This document shows positions 54,701-64,000 of a DNA stretch of 64,000 nt, piece after piece. This DNA comes from Aquatica leii (Eukaryota; Arthropoda; Insecta; Coleoptera; Lampyridae), in contig CM069436.1 in the NCBI GenBank assembly GCA_035610365.1, positions 39,129,117-39,193,116 of the forward strand, read 5' to 3'. A model generated the notes under the pieces. It was not told where the DNA came from. It was given only the letters and a program-made list of their open reading frames with translations, and made no database searches. The first letter of the stretch is position 1. Each line of letters opens with the position of its first letter. The translations under genes were made by a program, and so were the position numbers.

Positions 54701-55075
54701 TTGACTATTTTACCGTTCTAGTCCAATTTTACGACGATCGCGTTTCCAATTTTTCACGGAATTTTAAATAAAACCCACCCCATCTCCATTGAGCTAGTGG
54801 CACAACCCCCGTTTATGTTACAACATTTCAGGCAGTAACTTTGTGTTAATTTTGGCATGTAACAAGCCATTGAGGACTTCCCTGAACCAAAATCAAAAAA
54901 AGACGTGCAAAGATTATTAGGGGTTATAAACTATGTAAATAAATATATTCCAAATTTTTCAGAAGAGACAAAGCCATTAAGAGATTTGTTAAAGAAAGAA
55001 ATTTTTTTAAGTGGGATGATCACCATAGAGAAGCTTTTCACAGAATCAAAAATAAATTAAAAGAGAGTCCTGTGT
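51745..55075 (+). pseudogene. Pol N-terminal part: protease and RT, split by a solo LTR
   Basis: Frame +1 to gag. After the second zinc knuckle, protease shows 'FKIDTGAMVNTISITDFLNL' (51945-52005). RT follows: 'VHPLVLVKKNDGSLRICLD' (52480-52530), 'FSKLDASQAFYQIPLD' (52622-52670), 'FLRMPYGIKCAPEVFNERF' (52722-52778), then a frameshift near 52780, then 'YIDDIIIWG' (52806-52832) and 'IKFMGHIINDSGV'. The solo LTR interrupts at 53002/54865. The connection resumes with 'IEDFPEPKSKKDVQRLLGV' (54868-54926), followed by another frame break in a T run near 55000. The two sides of the solo LTR are in the same frame. Confidence 0.85.
53003..54864. mobile_element. Solo LTR, about 1.86 kb, inserted in pol
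   Basis: Starts TGTAACC and ends CATGTAACA (TG...CA), with the 4-bp duplication AGCC at 52999-53002 and 54865-54868. No gag or pol fragment lies inside, only short frames, so it is a solo LTR left by LTR-LTR recombination rather than a full element. It contains AATAAA near 54500-54505, an AAGGTAAGT donor-like site near 54600, and AT-rich sequence. Which LTR superfamily it belongs to is not clear. Confidence 0.8.
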
Positions 55076-56979
55076 TAAGTTTTTTCGATCCGAATAAACC
55101 CATAACAGTGTCGGTAGATGCGAGCCAAAACGGATTGGGTGCGTGCTTATTACAGGACAATAGACCAGTATGCTATGCATCTAAGGCTCTAACGAATAGC
55201 CAAATGAATCAGCCACAAATAACTAAAGAATTATTAGCAATATGGTTTGGGTTGTCTAAATTTCATAACTATGTTTTTGCGAGATCAGTAATAGTAGAAA
55301 GCGACCATAAACCTTTGCTCGCATTAATGAAGAAACCTTTAAATAATGCACCTGCACGCTTACAGCGTATATTATTATCTCTTCAAAGATACCAATTTTC
55401 ACTTACGTATAGACCTGGAAAGGAATTAATTATAGCTGATACTTTATCTCGGGCTTGTCCACCCGTATCACAAAATGATAAAGAATTGGACTTCACAGAT
55501 CAAATATGTATAGTTCAAGAAGTAAATATTTCGGACGAATACATGCAAAAAGTTAAATCTGAAACATTAAATGATCCCGAATTAATTGAGTTAACGCAAA
55601 CTTTGCTTAAAGGATGGCCAAATAATAATAAATCGTTGCATACGATGATACGCCCCTACAGTAGATTTAAAAGTGAACTAACTGTAGAGGACGGAATAGT
55701 GTATAAAAACAACAGCTGCGTAATTCCACATACACTAAGAAAAAACGTGTTAGAGAAAATACATTACAGTCATCTAGGGTATAACAAGTGCATAAAGTTA
55801 GCCGAACAATCAGTTTTTTGGCCGACTATGAGAAATGAGTTAAAATTAATGATTGATGGATGTTTTGTTTGTCAAAAGTATGGAGCATCACAACCTTCAG
55901 AGCCTTTAAAACCGCATGAAATTCCAGCAGTACCATGGTACAGAGTGGGTTGCGACCTGTTTGAATTAAACGGTGTTCATTATTTGTTAGTTGTGGACTA
56001 TTATTCAAAATATGTGGAGCTCGAAAATTTAAATCACAATACTACAAGCCATAATATAATAAATAAACTTAAAAATATTTTTGCGAGATTTGGGGTACCT
56101 CAATATTTTGTATCAGATGGAGGCCCTCAGTTTACATCAGACCAATTTAAAGTGTTTTCAAAAGAATGGAATTTCGTTCATAAAATCACATCCCCAACTC
56201 ATAGTGAGTCAAATGGGATGGCTGAACGACACGTACAAACGCTTAAGAAATTAGTTAAAAAATCAATAGAAGACAATAAAGATATTCACTTAGCTTTATT
56301 ACAGTTACGTAACACACCTACATTCGGAACTAGTTCCCCAAGTGAAATTTTGATGTCACGTGCTACGAGAAATCCTTTATTGCCAACACCAATTATCAAA
56401 TTAAAATCGCATGTAATTGACAGAAATGAATATAATCAATTTTTAAATAACAAACAAATAAAACAATCTAATCATTACAACAAGAAGAGAGGTGTTAAGA
56501 CACTTTCGATATTAAAACCAAATACCAGGGTATTGGTACAATTAAAACCTAAATCAATTTGGCAACCAGGAAAAATCGTACAAGTTTTAGGTGAACGTAG
56601 ATACAAAGTATTGGTTGATAATAAAGGAACATATGTTAGAAATAGAATATTTTTAAAACCTTCGTTGATGAAAGATAACCGAGACGAACGCCTTAAGAAA
56701 AAAGTTTCGTGGTCACCGGTTTTGGACTCGTCAACGAAGGAGGAAGATAAGAGAAATTATGATCTTAAGTTAGGGAAAATACAATTAAATACATTTAAGA
56801 ATTTGAGTAAGGAGAATGTGAACGATAACAATGTAGAATGTTCACAGTCTCAACGTGTAGGAGATGAAATTCTAAATTATAAGGAAAATGTTAACTTAAA
56901 CCCAAATACAAATAGTTACAAAACTCGTAGTGGTAGGTATTTAAAGCAACCTAAATGGATTAATGATTATGTACAATAA
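55072..56979 (+). CDS. Pol C-terminal part: RNase H and integrase, intact frame
   Basis: 635 open codons; the first ATG-type start here is arbitrary, since this is the continuation of pol. RNase H: 'VSVDASQNGLGACLL' (about residue 14), 'ELLAIWFGLSKFHNYVF' and 'VESDHKPLLALM', then 'ADTLSRA'. Integrase zinc finger: 'HYSHLGYNKC' with 'CFVCQKYG' (about residues 235-275). Catalytic core: 'VGCDLFELNGVHYLLVVDYY' (first D), 'FVSDGGPQFTSDQF' (second D) and 'HSESNGMAERHVQTLKKLV' (the E). The C-terminal tail has 'WQPGKIVQVLGERRYKVLV' and ends 'KTRSGRYLKQPKWI'. All catalytic residues are present. It would degrade the RNA template and insert the cDNA. Confidence 0.9.
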   Translation: MLSFFDPNKPITVSVDASQNGLGACLLQDNRPVCYASKALTNSQMNQPQITKELLAIWFGLSKFHNYVFARSVIVESDHKPLLALMKKPLNNAPARLQRILLSLQRYQFSLTYRPGKELIIADTLSRACPPVSQNDKELDFTDQICIVQEVNISDEYMQKVKSETLNDPELIELTQTLLKGWPNNNKSLHTMIRPYSRFKSELTVEDGIVYKNNSCVIPHTLRKNVLEKIHYSHLGYNKCIKLAEQSVFWPTMRNELKLMIDGCFVCQKYGASQPSEPLKPHEIPAVPWYRVGCDLFELNGVHYLLVVDYYSKYVELENLNHNTTSHNIINKLKNIFARFGVPQYFVSDGGPQFTSDQFKVFSKEWNFVHKITSPTHSESNGMAERHVQTLKKLVKKSIEDNKDIHLALLQLRNTPTFGTSSPSEILMSRATRNPLLPTPIIKLKSHVIDRNEYNQFLNNKQIKQSNHYNKKRGVKTLSILKPNTRVLVQLKPKSIWQPGKIVQVLGERRYKVLVDNKGTYVRNRIFLKPSLMKDNRDERLKKKVSWSPVLDSSTKEEDKRNYDLKLGKIQLNTFKNLSKENVNDNNVECSQSQRVGDEILNYKENVNLNPNTNSYKTRSGRYLKQPKWINDYVQ

Positions 56980-57044
56980 ATGTATTGTAAGAACAAATTA
57001 TTTGATTTAAGTTGTTAAAGTAGTATTAGATTTACTTGTTTAAT

Positions 57045-57059
57045 TTAAAAGGGGTAAGG
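57045..57059 (+). promoter_or_regulatory. Polypurine tract
   Basis: AAAAGGGGTAAGG-like purine run immediately before the 3' LTR, the usual primer for plus-strand synthesis. Confidence 0.75.
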
Positions 57060-57244
57060 TGTAGTGCAGAGTAAAAATAAGTATGTCGGCAGCGTGGCAG
57101 TAACAGTGGCAACAGCGCTGGCGGCATCCATATTATTACACTGGGTAAAGAGTTACTTTACTGTATTCCAACTTGGTTAATAAAAGTAATTATAAATCCT
57201 ATGTTGGAGTTTTAAATAAGATCTATACAAATATAAGTGCAACA
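57060..57244 (+). repeat. 3' LTR of the full-length Gypsy element
   Basis: 185 bp, no difference from the 5' LTR seen by eye; followed by GCAGG, the target duplication. Confidence 0.93.
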
Positions 57245-57249
57245 GCAGG

Positions 57250-60200
57250 GACTTACATCTCCGATAACTCAAGATTTTGATAAATTGTTTCCTATTTCTG
57301 AGCGTCCGGTGACAAATAATAATTTGTGTAATGTACAGAAAAACATGTGGCTAAGCATTACTACTTCCGGTAGCTTAAATTCGCAAAATTGTTTTCTTTC
57401 TAATTGCATTTTTAATATTGTACAAAAATGAACAATTGTTTAGCTGCTGAAACTTACATTTAATTACAATTACGTAATGTTCGAGGTTGTTCATTTTTAT
57501 ACTTCTTCCAATAGTTAAGCATAATTTATATGTAACATTCTGGACTTGATAGTATTTATATTAACGTTGTAGTGTACCATATACTCTACACGAGTACGCA
57601 AACAAATCAAATAACGAGAGCAACAATAATAGCTAAACTGTCAGTAAGAAACAGTTTTTGAAATTTCGCGCTTTGGTAGCAAATACTACTAAAAGTCAAG
57701 GTTCTTGTATCAGTACAATATCGATATTGTTTATTCTAAAGCTGCTTCACAGTAATGTAGTTTTATCTATAAGACCGTGAAAACACTTGCCTTTCAGCTG
57801 GGATGTTTTCTCTGTCTACATTGCTGGTTTTATATTTGTCTCTACTTCCTAAATTTTTTTCCCTCTTTTTCTTCTCTTCCAGGCATCTAAATAAAACTCA
57901 GAAAACATATAAGTACAGTTTACGATTAAGACTCTCTATCTTATTTTCGTGAGTTTTTATTCATGAGAAGGATAAGTTTATGTGGTTTCAGATTTTTCTT
58001 ATCCATAACACTTCAGATTTTTATTGGAAGCTTTGGATTTTGAATTTTTACGCGCTTTAGTACTTTTTCCGATTCCACAATGAGTCCTGAAACCCATACC
58101 GTGGTCCAAGTTGGTTTTGGAACGTTTTTAGCATTAACAATGTTATGTTTAGCATTTGGCCAGAGTTTAAGGTTTGCACTAGCCAGAGTTTAGGTTCTGC
58201 ACCAGCCAATCCTTTGTATATTGATTGTCACAAAACGCCAATAGTAAACCCCTGTTTAAGTTAACTCCAAACAATCTAAAAACAAATTCTCATTTGGTTA
58301 ATGTTTCTAGAGCTGAAATCAGAACAATCTGCTTGTTCTTTGCTTAAGGCAACACCTGGCATTATTGCCATTCGAATATCAGACACGGTTTTAGCATAAA
58401 AAGTGTGAGGTTTTACCTCTTCACTCTTTTTTGTTAACGGTCATGTTACTGTGTCCTGAGTAAGTACTGCTTTCTAATATGTTGCATTTTATGTCCCCGA
58501 TCGTTTGGTTTGACTCCTTTGGTGTTAAAAAGTGCGCCTTTTTCTTGCATACCTTCCTTGTAACAACATTTAAAAGTTTTTTGAGTGAGTATTTTTTTAG
58601 AGCTTTTATTCTCAGTGTTTGTTATATTTTGTATTTTTATTTTGTTTAGTTAATCAATATTAGTCCTACAAGCAAGGTAAAATATAAGCAAGCAGTGCCG
58701 TTATACACATGGCGGGCTATATACAACAATTTTGCTTAATGACTCGAGGTTGGGATCAGTAGCTATTATTCTTCTATTCAGTCACGTATCTGTTGCCTTG
58801 CTCCACAGCAGCAAAAAGTGCTGGGTTTAACGGATGTGTCTACTGAGCAACGCTAGTATAACAACAACAAGCATTGTTCATTTCAGTATTGGCTCTCGCC
58901 ACACCACTACAGTTTGAGCTGAGAGAGCTACTTTGCGTGATAACAGTGCTGGAATACGTAGGGATATTAGACAGCAATTCTAACAGCTGCCAATACAAAT
59001 AAAGTTGTAGTTGAACTTGTTAAGCTGCGTACTATGACACGCTATTTATCGCTCTATTCACCACCTAAAAACGCCACCGATCGGTAGTTCAACCCATGGA
59101 AATCCTTATTTATCGAGACTAATATTTCGAACGGGATAGTACCTATTATTGAAAATTTTCTGGATGTTTTATTTTTCGAGAAAAATTTTACTCACAAATA
59201 TCAAGAGCCGCCATGGGTCTTTTGTTTAAATTTGTTTAAATTTTTTGTGAAAAAAGTTTGATCCACAATTCATCCAAAACCTAAATGTTGGTACATGCCT
59301 GCAACGTATCTATTGCGTATTATGGTTTTATAATTTACCTATTTCATTTTTCATAAATCCATCTCTGAATTCAGTAGAATAAAATTTCAATGCAGGTTAA
59401 AAATCGTTCATTTATCAAAACTATCAAATAGTAGACAAAAGGGATTGACCAAGTGCTCCGATAGTATTCTTCTGCATTAACAGCTGATATATTTTTTCTG
59501 TATCTATGAGTTCCAGCTTGATGTGGCAGCTACACCAAACTCTTTAGCGATTTTAATGAAATTATTATAAACTTTCTTAAACTCTTTGTCGGCACTTTTT
59601 TAATTTTTGTTAAAAGACTTTTAAAATATCTTGATCAAAAAATAAAACTAAAACTTTTTGTTGCAAACAGTTGTTGTGTAATCTCTAACACTTTTTACCT
59701 GATTTTCAAATAAACGAAGAATAATAATGTTCAAATAGTGCAGATAAAGTGGTAAATCTTCTAAAGCCAGAACTATACATGGCAAAGCATCCGCAAATCA
59801 AAAAATAGAATCGTGTTTTTCTTACCCAATAAGTTTCACGATATTTATTTAAGATTGTGACCTTACCAAGAAATTGCTTTAGTTTGTTCTGTAAAAGTTT
59901 TGACATCTTCGCCAAGCTTTTAAAAAAGGTCCAACCTGTACTAATCGTTCTAAAACTATTTAGAACAAGAACGTTATGTTAAAAATGTTTTAGTGTGATT
60001 TTCGTATCGTATAAGTTTTGCTCATTTTTCCCTACATTCACAGCGATGCGCTGTCAAGTAGTTGCTTATTCACAGCTAGAATATATAATAAAACTATTTT
60101 TCCGGTGATTGTAGTACGTTTCGCATATTATCTAAAGTGCCCAACGAAGTTTTCACTTCTAAATTTTTACACTCATCCGTGTTATATATAAATAGATGTG

Positions 60201-62950
60201 TTTATGGTGCTTTTGTAAAAGCTTTCCTGGGGTAAACATTGATTCATATTTTTGTGATTTACTTGGATTTTCCCGTAATTGTGATTTGGGATACAGTCAC
60301 GTGTTTGCCAATTTGGAGTGATTCATGTCAATCCATTATCTTTCGTTGGAAACTATAACTAGAAGCACGTATTAACGGGGACTATTGATTAAATCTAGGA
60401 AAAAAATGTTGTTATATCTTATTTGATGTTTGAATAACCTTGGATAACCGGCGATTGGAATAGTGAAAACTACTAGGACGCTAGACGCATTTGATATCGA
60501 CGGTATTTTGTTTGTTGACAAACTTACTTGTAATACGATCCTATACCTAATTGTTGCTTTATTTTTTTCAACAATTTTAAGAAATGATTGAAGCATGCAG
60601 ATAGCTATTTGCATGTCTTGAAAAAACTGTGAGTACCTTTTTTCTTGCTATTAATTTGTATATTTGTCAAAGGTAAAATACGTGCCACTTAGTTATAGAT
60701 ATTATCACAGTTAACGCACGCAGATTTTTGTTTGTACGGTTTCAATTTACGCTAAATGCCATTTGCTTCGGATTATGAATTTACCTGTTTTGCATTACAT
60801 TGACGTTTAACTCTGAGATTACATATTACTTGATTTTGTTAGAACTGTGATATTTATGAAACTATTCATTGTTAATATTATGTAGTTCTGTGTTTTGTTA
60901 TGTGTTCTATTTCTATTTCAGTGTTTTATAGATTTAAACGGTATATTTCATTACTAGCTTCCACCGTTTTGGCGCCCTTTTAACTTGTTTTATGATTAGC
61001 ACACCAAATCATACTGAGTTAGTCGCTTGCCATCAGGTTACGAGAAAATTTTCGTAACAAGTGTTACTTTTGAAATATCTTTTAAGCACAAATTAAGACA
61101 GTAATATGTCTGTCGCAAAAAAATATGGTTTCATTGAATGAAGCTAGTAATCTTCTATAGTTTTGAATTTTTTTTTACTGCAATTTTCTAATAATTCATA
61201 AACATCTATTTGATAATCGTTTATCCCCCTACACCCCCTGGCTATGCCGCTGATATTAGTATTATACAATTATATTATATATAATTATGCAATTCAACTA
61301 GAACGAAAAGCACAAAATTGTATTTTACTTATTAATTTTTTTTTGTTTATCTTAAAAAAAAAATTTAATTTGAGCTAACTGGTTACTTGTTTTTTATTTA
61401 TTAATTTAATATAAAACAACAGTTTTCTATTTTTAATAATACAAAAAAAAATCCGATTTATAGTTTTGTACAGAAATTAATGTATAATATACGAATAGAC
61501 GTTTTCTAAGTATTGAGAATCATTTGTAAGGAATAAATTATTGTACGTATCGCATTAGTGTAACTTTGATGATAATATTTTCTAATTTAACAGGGCCAAT
61601 TTATACCAATGCATACTTTCTAGAAAATCTTGAATATTACGATTTATATCTTCTCCAGTGATGCATGAATATTAACTAAAATTGCTAAGCATTATTTAAA
61701 GTTAATTACAGCTGGTATTATGGCCCTGTTTTAGAGTTCATACGATGATTTATTTTGAAACGTAAAACAACACACGATAATTTATGATACGACATAATTT
61801 TCTACAAATAGTTGGCGGAAGCAAAACTTGTATTGGCATTTTCGGTGACGCCGATATTTGTCATTGTTTTTAACGTCGTTTTTATGTTTCAATTGTTAAG
61901 TGTAATCTCTCGATGATTTATAAATATTACATTTTAAATAAATTTTAATGTTAAGATAGTGTTTTGTTACGCAAGCTTCTTCTTTAATTTATACTTTTCA
62001 GAAGGTGCTGCGTTTCATCTTTATCCTTGTCGGGCGCTCCCAAATGAGTTTCAATCACAGTCGACAGAACCTGATGTATCAATTATTTTGATTTTAAACT
62101 GGGATTCTTGAAATCAAATAATTTTTGTTATGTTTCATAATTACGATATCTCATTTTTCTTAAGATTTATTTTGAAATGTTTACTGTCAAATACGTAGCT
62201 TCAAATGTAATAAATTTTAATGCAATAAATTTTGATGTCATACAATGTAATTCTTAAGTAATATTCATATTGTCAAATATATTACACCAAGAAATTTTAA
62301 TGTATAACTTTTTTTACAATATTAGAATGTGTTAACTATTTTTTGCTAACTTTTAGTTGTGCCGTTATGTGGTAACTGGTCTATAAATTACAATAAGTTT
62401 TGTGGTTACAGCTCTAGTAATAAAATTATTACATATTATTGTTTTTTATACTTTTACATTTTTAGAGTAAATTATTTTTCTACAATGTTGTTTTTAAAAT
62501 ACTTTCAATAAAATTTTGAAATTATCTAAATATTTTAGTTAAAAAATAGAAGGGTTTGTTATCTAAAGAAAAATTTCTAATAAAATGTACTCTAATTATT
62601 TCGCGTTTGTTTAGAATAGCTACAATTTTTTATAAGTTTGCCTGACGATGGTGTATCAATTTCTACTTGCTAACTCTTTTTACGTCTTTTTATATAGTTT
62701 TCTTGTATTAAGTATTGCAATTTTTTATATTTATACTATACCGTTGTTAATTCTGTTATTTTATTCTTTAATTTATAAAGTTTAATAAAAATACATTAAT
62801 TTTTGTTTATAAAACAAAATATAATCATAAGTTAACTATTTTTTTATTTCCCTGTCGTCGCTATCACACAAGCTGAGTTTTCGTTACGCGTCGCAGAGGA
62901 CATCTTCAGAGCCCTAACGACAACACGGGAATTATCCAGAATGGAAAATT
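57250..62950. other. Long stretch without a recognisable gene
   Basis: Short frames only. Near 58162-58208 a 23-bp unit ('gccagagttta.ggtt.tgca') is repeated twice. A copy of the dispersed repeat lies at 60915-61060. Minus-strand frames at 59706-59915 and 60372-60614 are open but not convincingly similar to anything. The segment 62928-62958 matches 37335-37365. Confidence 0.5.
60915..61060 (+). repeat. Dispersed repeat, copy 2
   Basis: Collinear with 1420-1580; the best conserved end is 'actgagttagtcgcttgcc' followed by 'ggttacgagaaaattttcgt'. It includes 'ttttggcgcccttttaa', which faintly resembles an LTR primer-binding region, but no LTR was found. Confidence 0.5.
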
Positions 62951-62951
62951 C

Positions 62952-63094
62952 TGTTACAGATGCAACCCGTGGAAACCTGAATTCTGTTAAAGTAACGTCT
63001 TTATTATTGCAAATCACGCTTACGACTAACTACAAAATACAACTAACTACCCTAGGTGGCGCTCGTTATCAATGCTTTTGAGATATATTTAACA
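62952..63094 (-). repeat. 3' LTR of the Copia element
   Basis: About 143 bp on the minus strand, beginning TGTTAAATATATC directly after a GGGGG purine run and ending CATCTGTAACA. An AATAAAG poly(A)-like signal lies near 63005-63012. TGTT...AACA ends are typical of Copia LTRs. Confidence 0.75.
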
Positions 63095-63109
63095 CCCCCA
63101 CTACATATG

Positions 63110-64000
63110 TTTTGGTTTTGGCAAACCTTTTGTCAAAATATCTGCAGTCATTTCATTAGTTAAAAGATATTGAATGTCAACTATAGAATCTACAAAAGCC
63201 TGCCTAATAAGATGATGCCTCACATCTATGTATCATTTGTGGAAAACAAGATTAGCCGATAATTTCTGTGCACTTTGATTATCATTTAATAGCACTACAC
63301 TGTCCTTCCATCCAATCAATTAAATCAAGAGGTTTCTAAGATAGATAGCTTCTTTCGAGACTTCGTTGAGGGCCATGTATTCGGCCTCGCTGCTGGACAA
63401 AGCAATCGTTATTTGTTTGCAGCTTTCCCATGCGATGGTTCCTCCCGATAACTTGAAGACAAATCCAGTGTACGATTTTCTGTCCTTTTGGTCACCTGCG
63501 CAATCAGCGTCAACAGAACCTTCTAAGATAAAACCGTCTTTACAAAATTTTAAGGCATAACTTTTATTACCTTGCAAATAGCGTAACACACGTTTTGCAC
63601 ATTTCCAGTGTTCCTCTAAAAAAATATTAAATTGACTCAAATAACTTGGTCTAAATGCAATGTCCTGTCATGTTAAAACCGTCAAATACATCAAGCTTCC
63701 TGTAAGCTTCCGATAAAGTACATTTTTGTCGTTAACATTAACTTCAGAACTACAATCTAAGTGCAAGTTACTTTCCATAGCAGGACTAACATTTTTGCAA
63801 TCTGCCATATTCAATTTCATCAAAAGTTCATTTTAAATAAATAAGATTATTTTTAACATATTTACTTATTCTTACACCTAAACATTGTTTGGTTTCTCCC
63901 AAATCTTTAATTTTAAAATTTGAACTTTGTTGTTCCCTTAAAGAATTAGCAGTTTCTATATCATTAGAAAAAAAAACAAAAAAATCATCCACGTACAAAG
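63110..64000 (-). pseudogene. Copia reverse transcriptase and RNase H, broken
   Basis: From 64000 leftwards: 'LYVDDFFVFFSNDIETANSL' (the YVDD catalytic motif at about 63990), 'IKDLGETKQCLGVRI', a degraded stretch with stops at 63830 and 63760-63640, then an open RNase H frame (63640-63320) with 'VDADCAGDQKDRKSYTGFVF' and 'ALSSSEAEYMALNEVSKEAI'. The tail continues in another frame with 'DVRHHLIRQAFVDS' and 'TADILTKGLPKPKHM', the usual Copia end. RNase H is well preserved; RT has stops and frame breaks. Confidence 0.85.

Larger units (their letters stand above)
50686..57244 (+). mobile_element. Full-length Ty3/Gypsy element (K02A2.6-like) with solo LTR inside
   Basis: Two 185-bp LTRs (50686-50870 and 57060-57244) look identical by eye, begin TGTAGTGC and end GTGCAACA, and are flanked by the 5-bp duplication GCAGG (50681-50685 and 57245-57249). 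A primer-binding site follows the 5' LTR, a polypurine tract precedes the 3' LTR, and gag and pol lie between. Total 6.56 kb, of which 1.86 kb is a later solo LTR insertion at 53003-54864. Identical LTRs mean a recent insertion, yet pol has a few frame breaks, so this copy is not autonomous as read. Confidence 0.93.
62952..64000 (-). mobile_element. Ty1/Copia element, 3' half, running off the window
   Basis: Minus strand: RT, RNase H, a purine run (about 63095-63100) and an LTR ending at 62952. The 5' part lies beyond 64000, so neither the 5' LTR nor a target duplication can be checked. Confidence 0.85.

Noticed and set aside
57237-57431. 64-codon frame just after the 3' LTR of the young Gypsy
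   Set aside because: It starts inside the LTR and crosses the target duplication, so it cannot be an old gene; nothing recognisable.
59706-59915. Minus-strand frame vaguely like a hAT transposase middle region
   Set aside because: The resemblance rests on a few aromatic residues and no other hAT block is nearby.
60372-60614. 80-codon minus-strand frame
   Set aside because: No family resemblance and no coding context on either side.
62862-62920. Another hammerhead-like motif on the minus strand (CTGAAGAT, GTC...GAC)
   Set aside because: The stem is only 3 bp and several bases separate it from the GAAAAC end; too degenerate to count with the others.

Overview
The window looks like AT-rich heterochromatin-type or intergenic DNA from an arthropod, most likely an insect. 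The evidence is the mix of mobile elements: Penelope-like elements, an RTE LINE, pogo, mariner, hAT, MULE and Crypton-like DNA elements, Ty3/Gypsy and Ty1/Copia LTR elements. Introns, target-site duplications and poly(A)-type LTRs replace operons and ribosome binding sites. I found no intact host gene and no tRNA or rRNA gene. Almost every recognisable protein segment is a transposon relic with stops or frameshifts. Species and exact clades are not resolvable by eye.

Layout. 1-5.9 kb: no gene; two higher-GC patches and one copy of a dispersed repeat. 5.9-8.0 kb: a nearly complete Penelope-like element (PLE) with reverse transcriptase, GIY-YIG endonuclease and a hammerhead-ribozyme-like motif in its tail. 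8.2-9.3 kb: RTE-type LINE fragment (minus). 9.6-10.5 kb: an element with long inverted ends, abutting a pogo/Tigger element (10.5-12.9 kb, minus). 12.9-14.0 kb: a tyrosine-recombinase relic (plus). 15.0-19.7 kb: decayed Gypsy element (minus), whose gag is interrupted by a 1.29-kb TA-flanked DNA element and a 152-bp hairpin insertion. 20.0-20.7 kb: a hAT-type MITE with a perfect 8-bp target duplication. 23.0-25.1 kb: relic of a transposase-like family I cannot name. 26.4-26.8 kb: GIY-YIG fragment. 29.1-30.0 kb: mariner relic. 30.1-30.45 kb: a foldback element with hammerhead-like motifs in both arms. 30.65-32.17 kb: a MULE with a 9-bp target duplication, sitting inside a repeat whose second copy (36.0-36.5 kb) lacks the MULE. 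36.5-37.25 kb: second PLE relic. 41.3-45.5 kb: Gypsy relic with two minisatellites in or next to its gag. 47.0-50.5 kb: Crypton-like relic, then a ZMYM-type hAT relic that contains a PLE tail, itself split by a second hammerhead-bearing foldback. 50.7-57.2 kb: the youngest element, a K02A2.6-like Gypsy with 185-bp LTRs that look identical, a 5-bp target duplication, PBS and PPT, but with a 1.86-kb solo LTR inside its reverse transcriptase. 57.2-62.9 kb: no gene. 62.95-64 kb: 3' half of a Copia element (minus) with its LTR, running off the window.

What stands out: (i) hammerhead-like motifs shared by a PLE tail and two foldback elements; (ii) the uncharacterised transposase-like family at 23-25 kb; (iii) a chain of dated nested insertions with clean target duplications; (iv) a MULE whose ends are built of a repeated AACTCGG motif. 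All assignments come from reading the sequence and from memory of protein families; no search was run.
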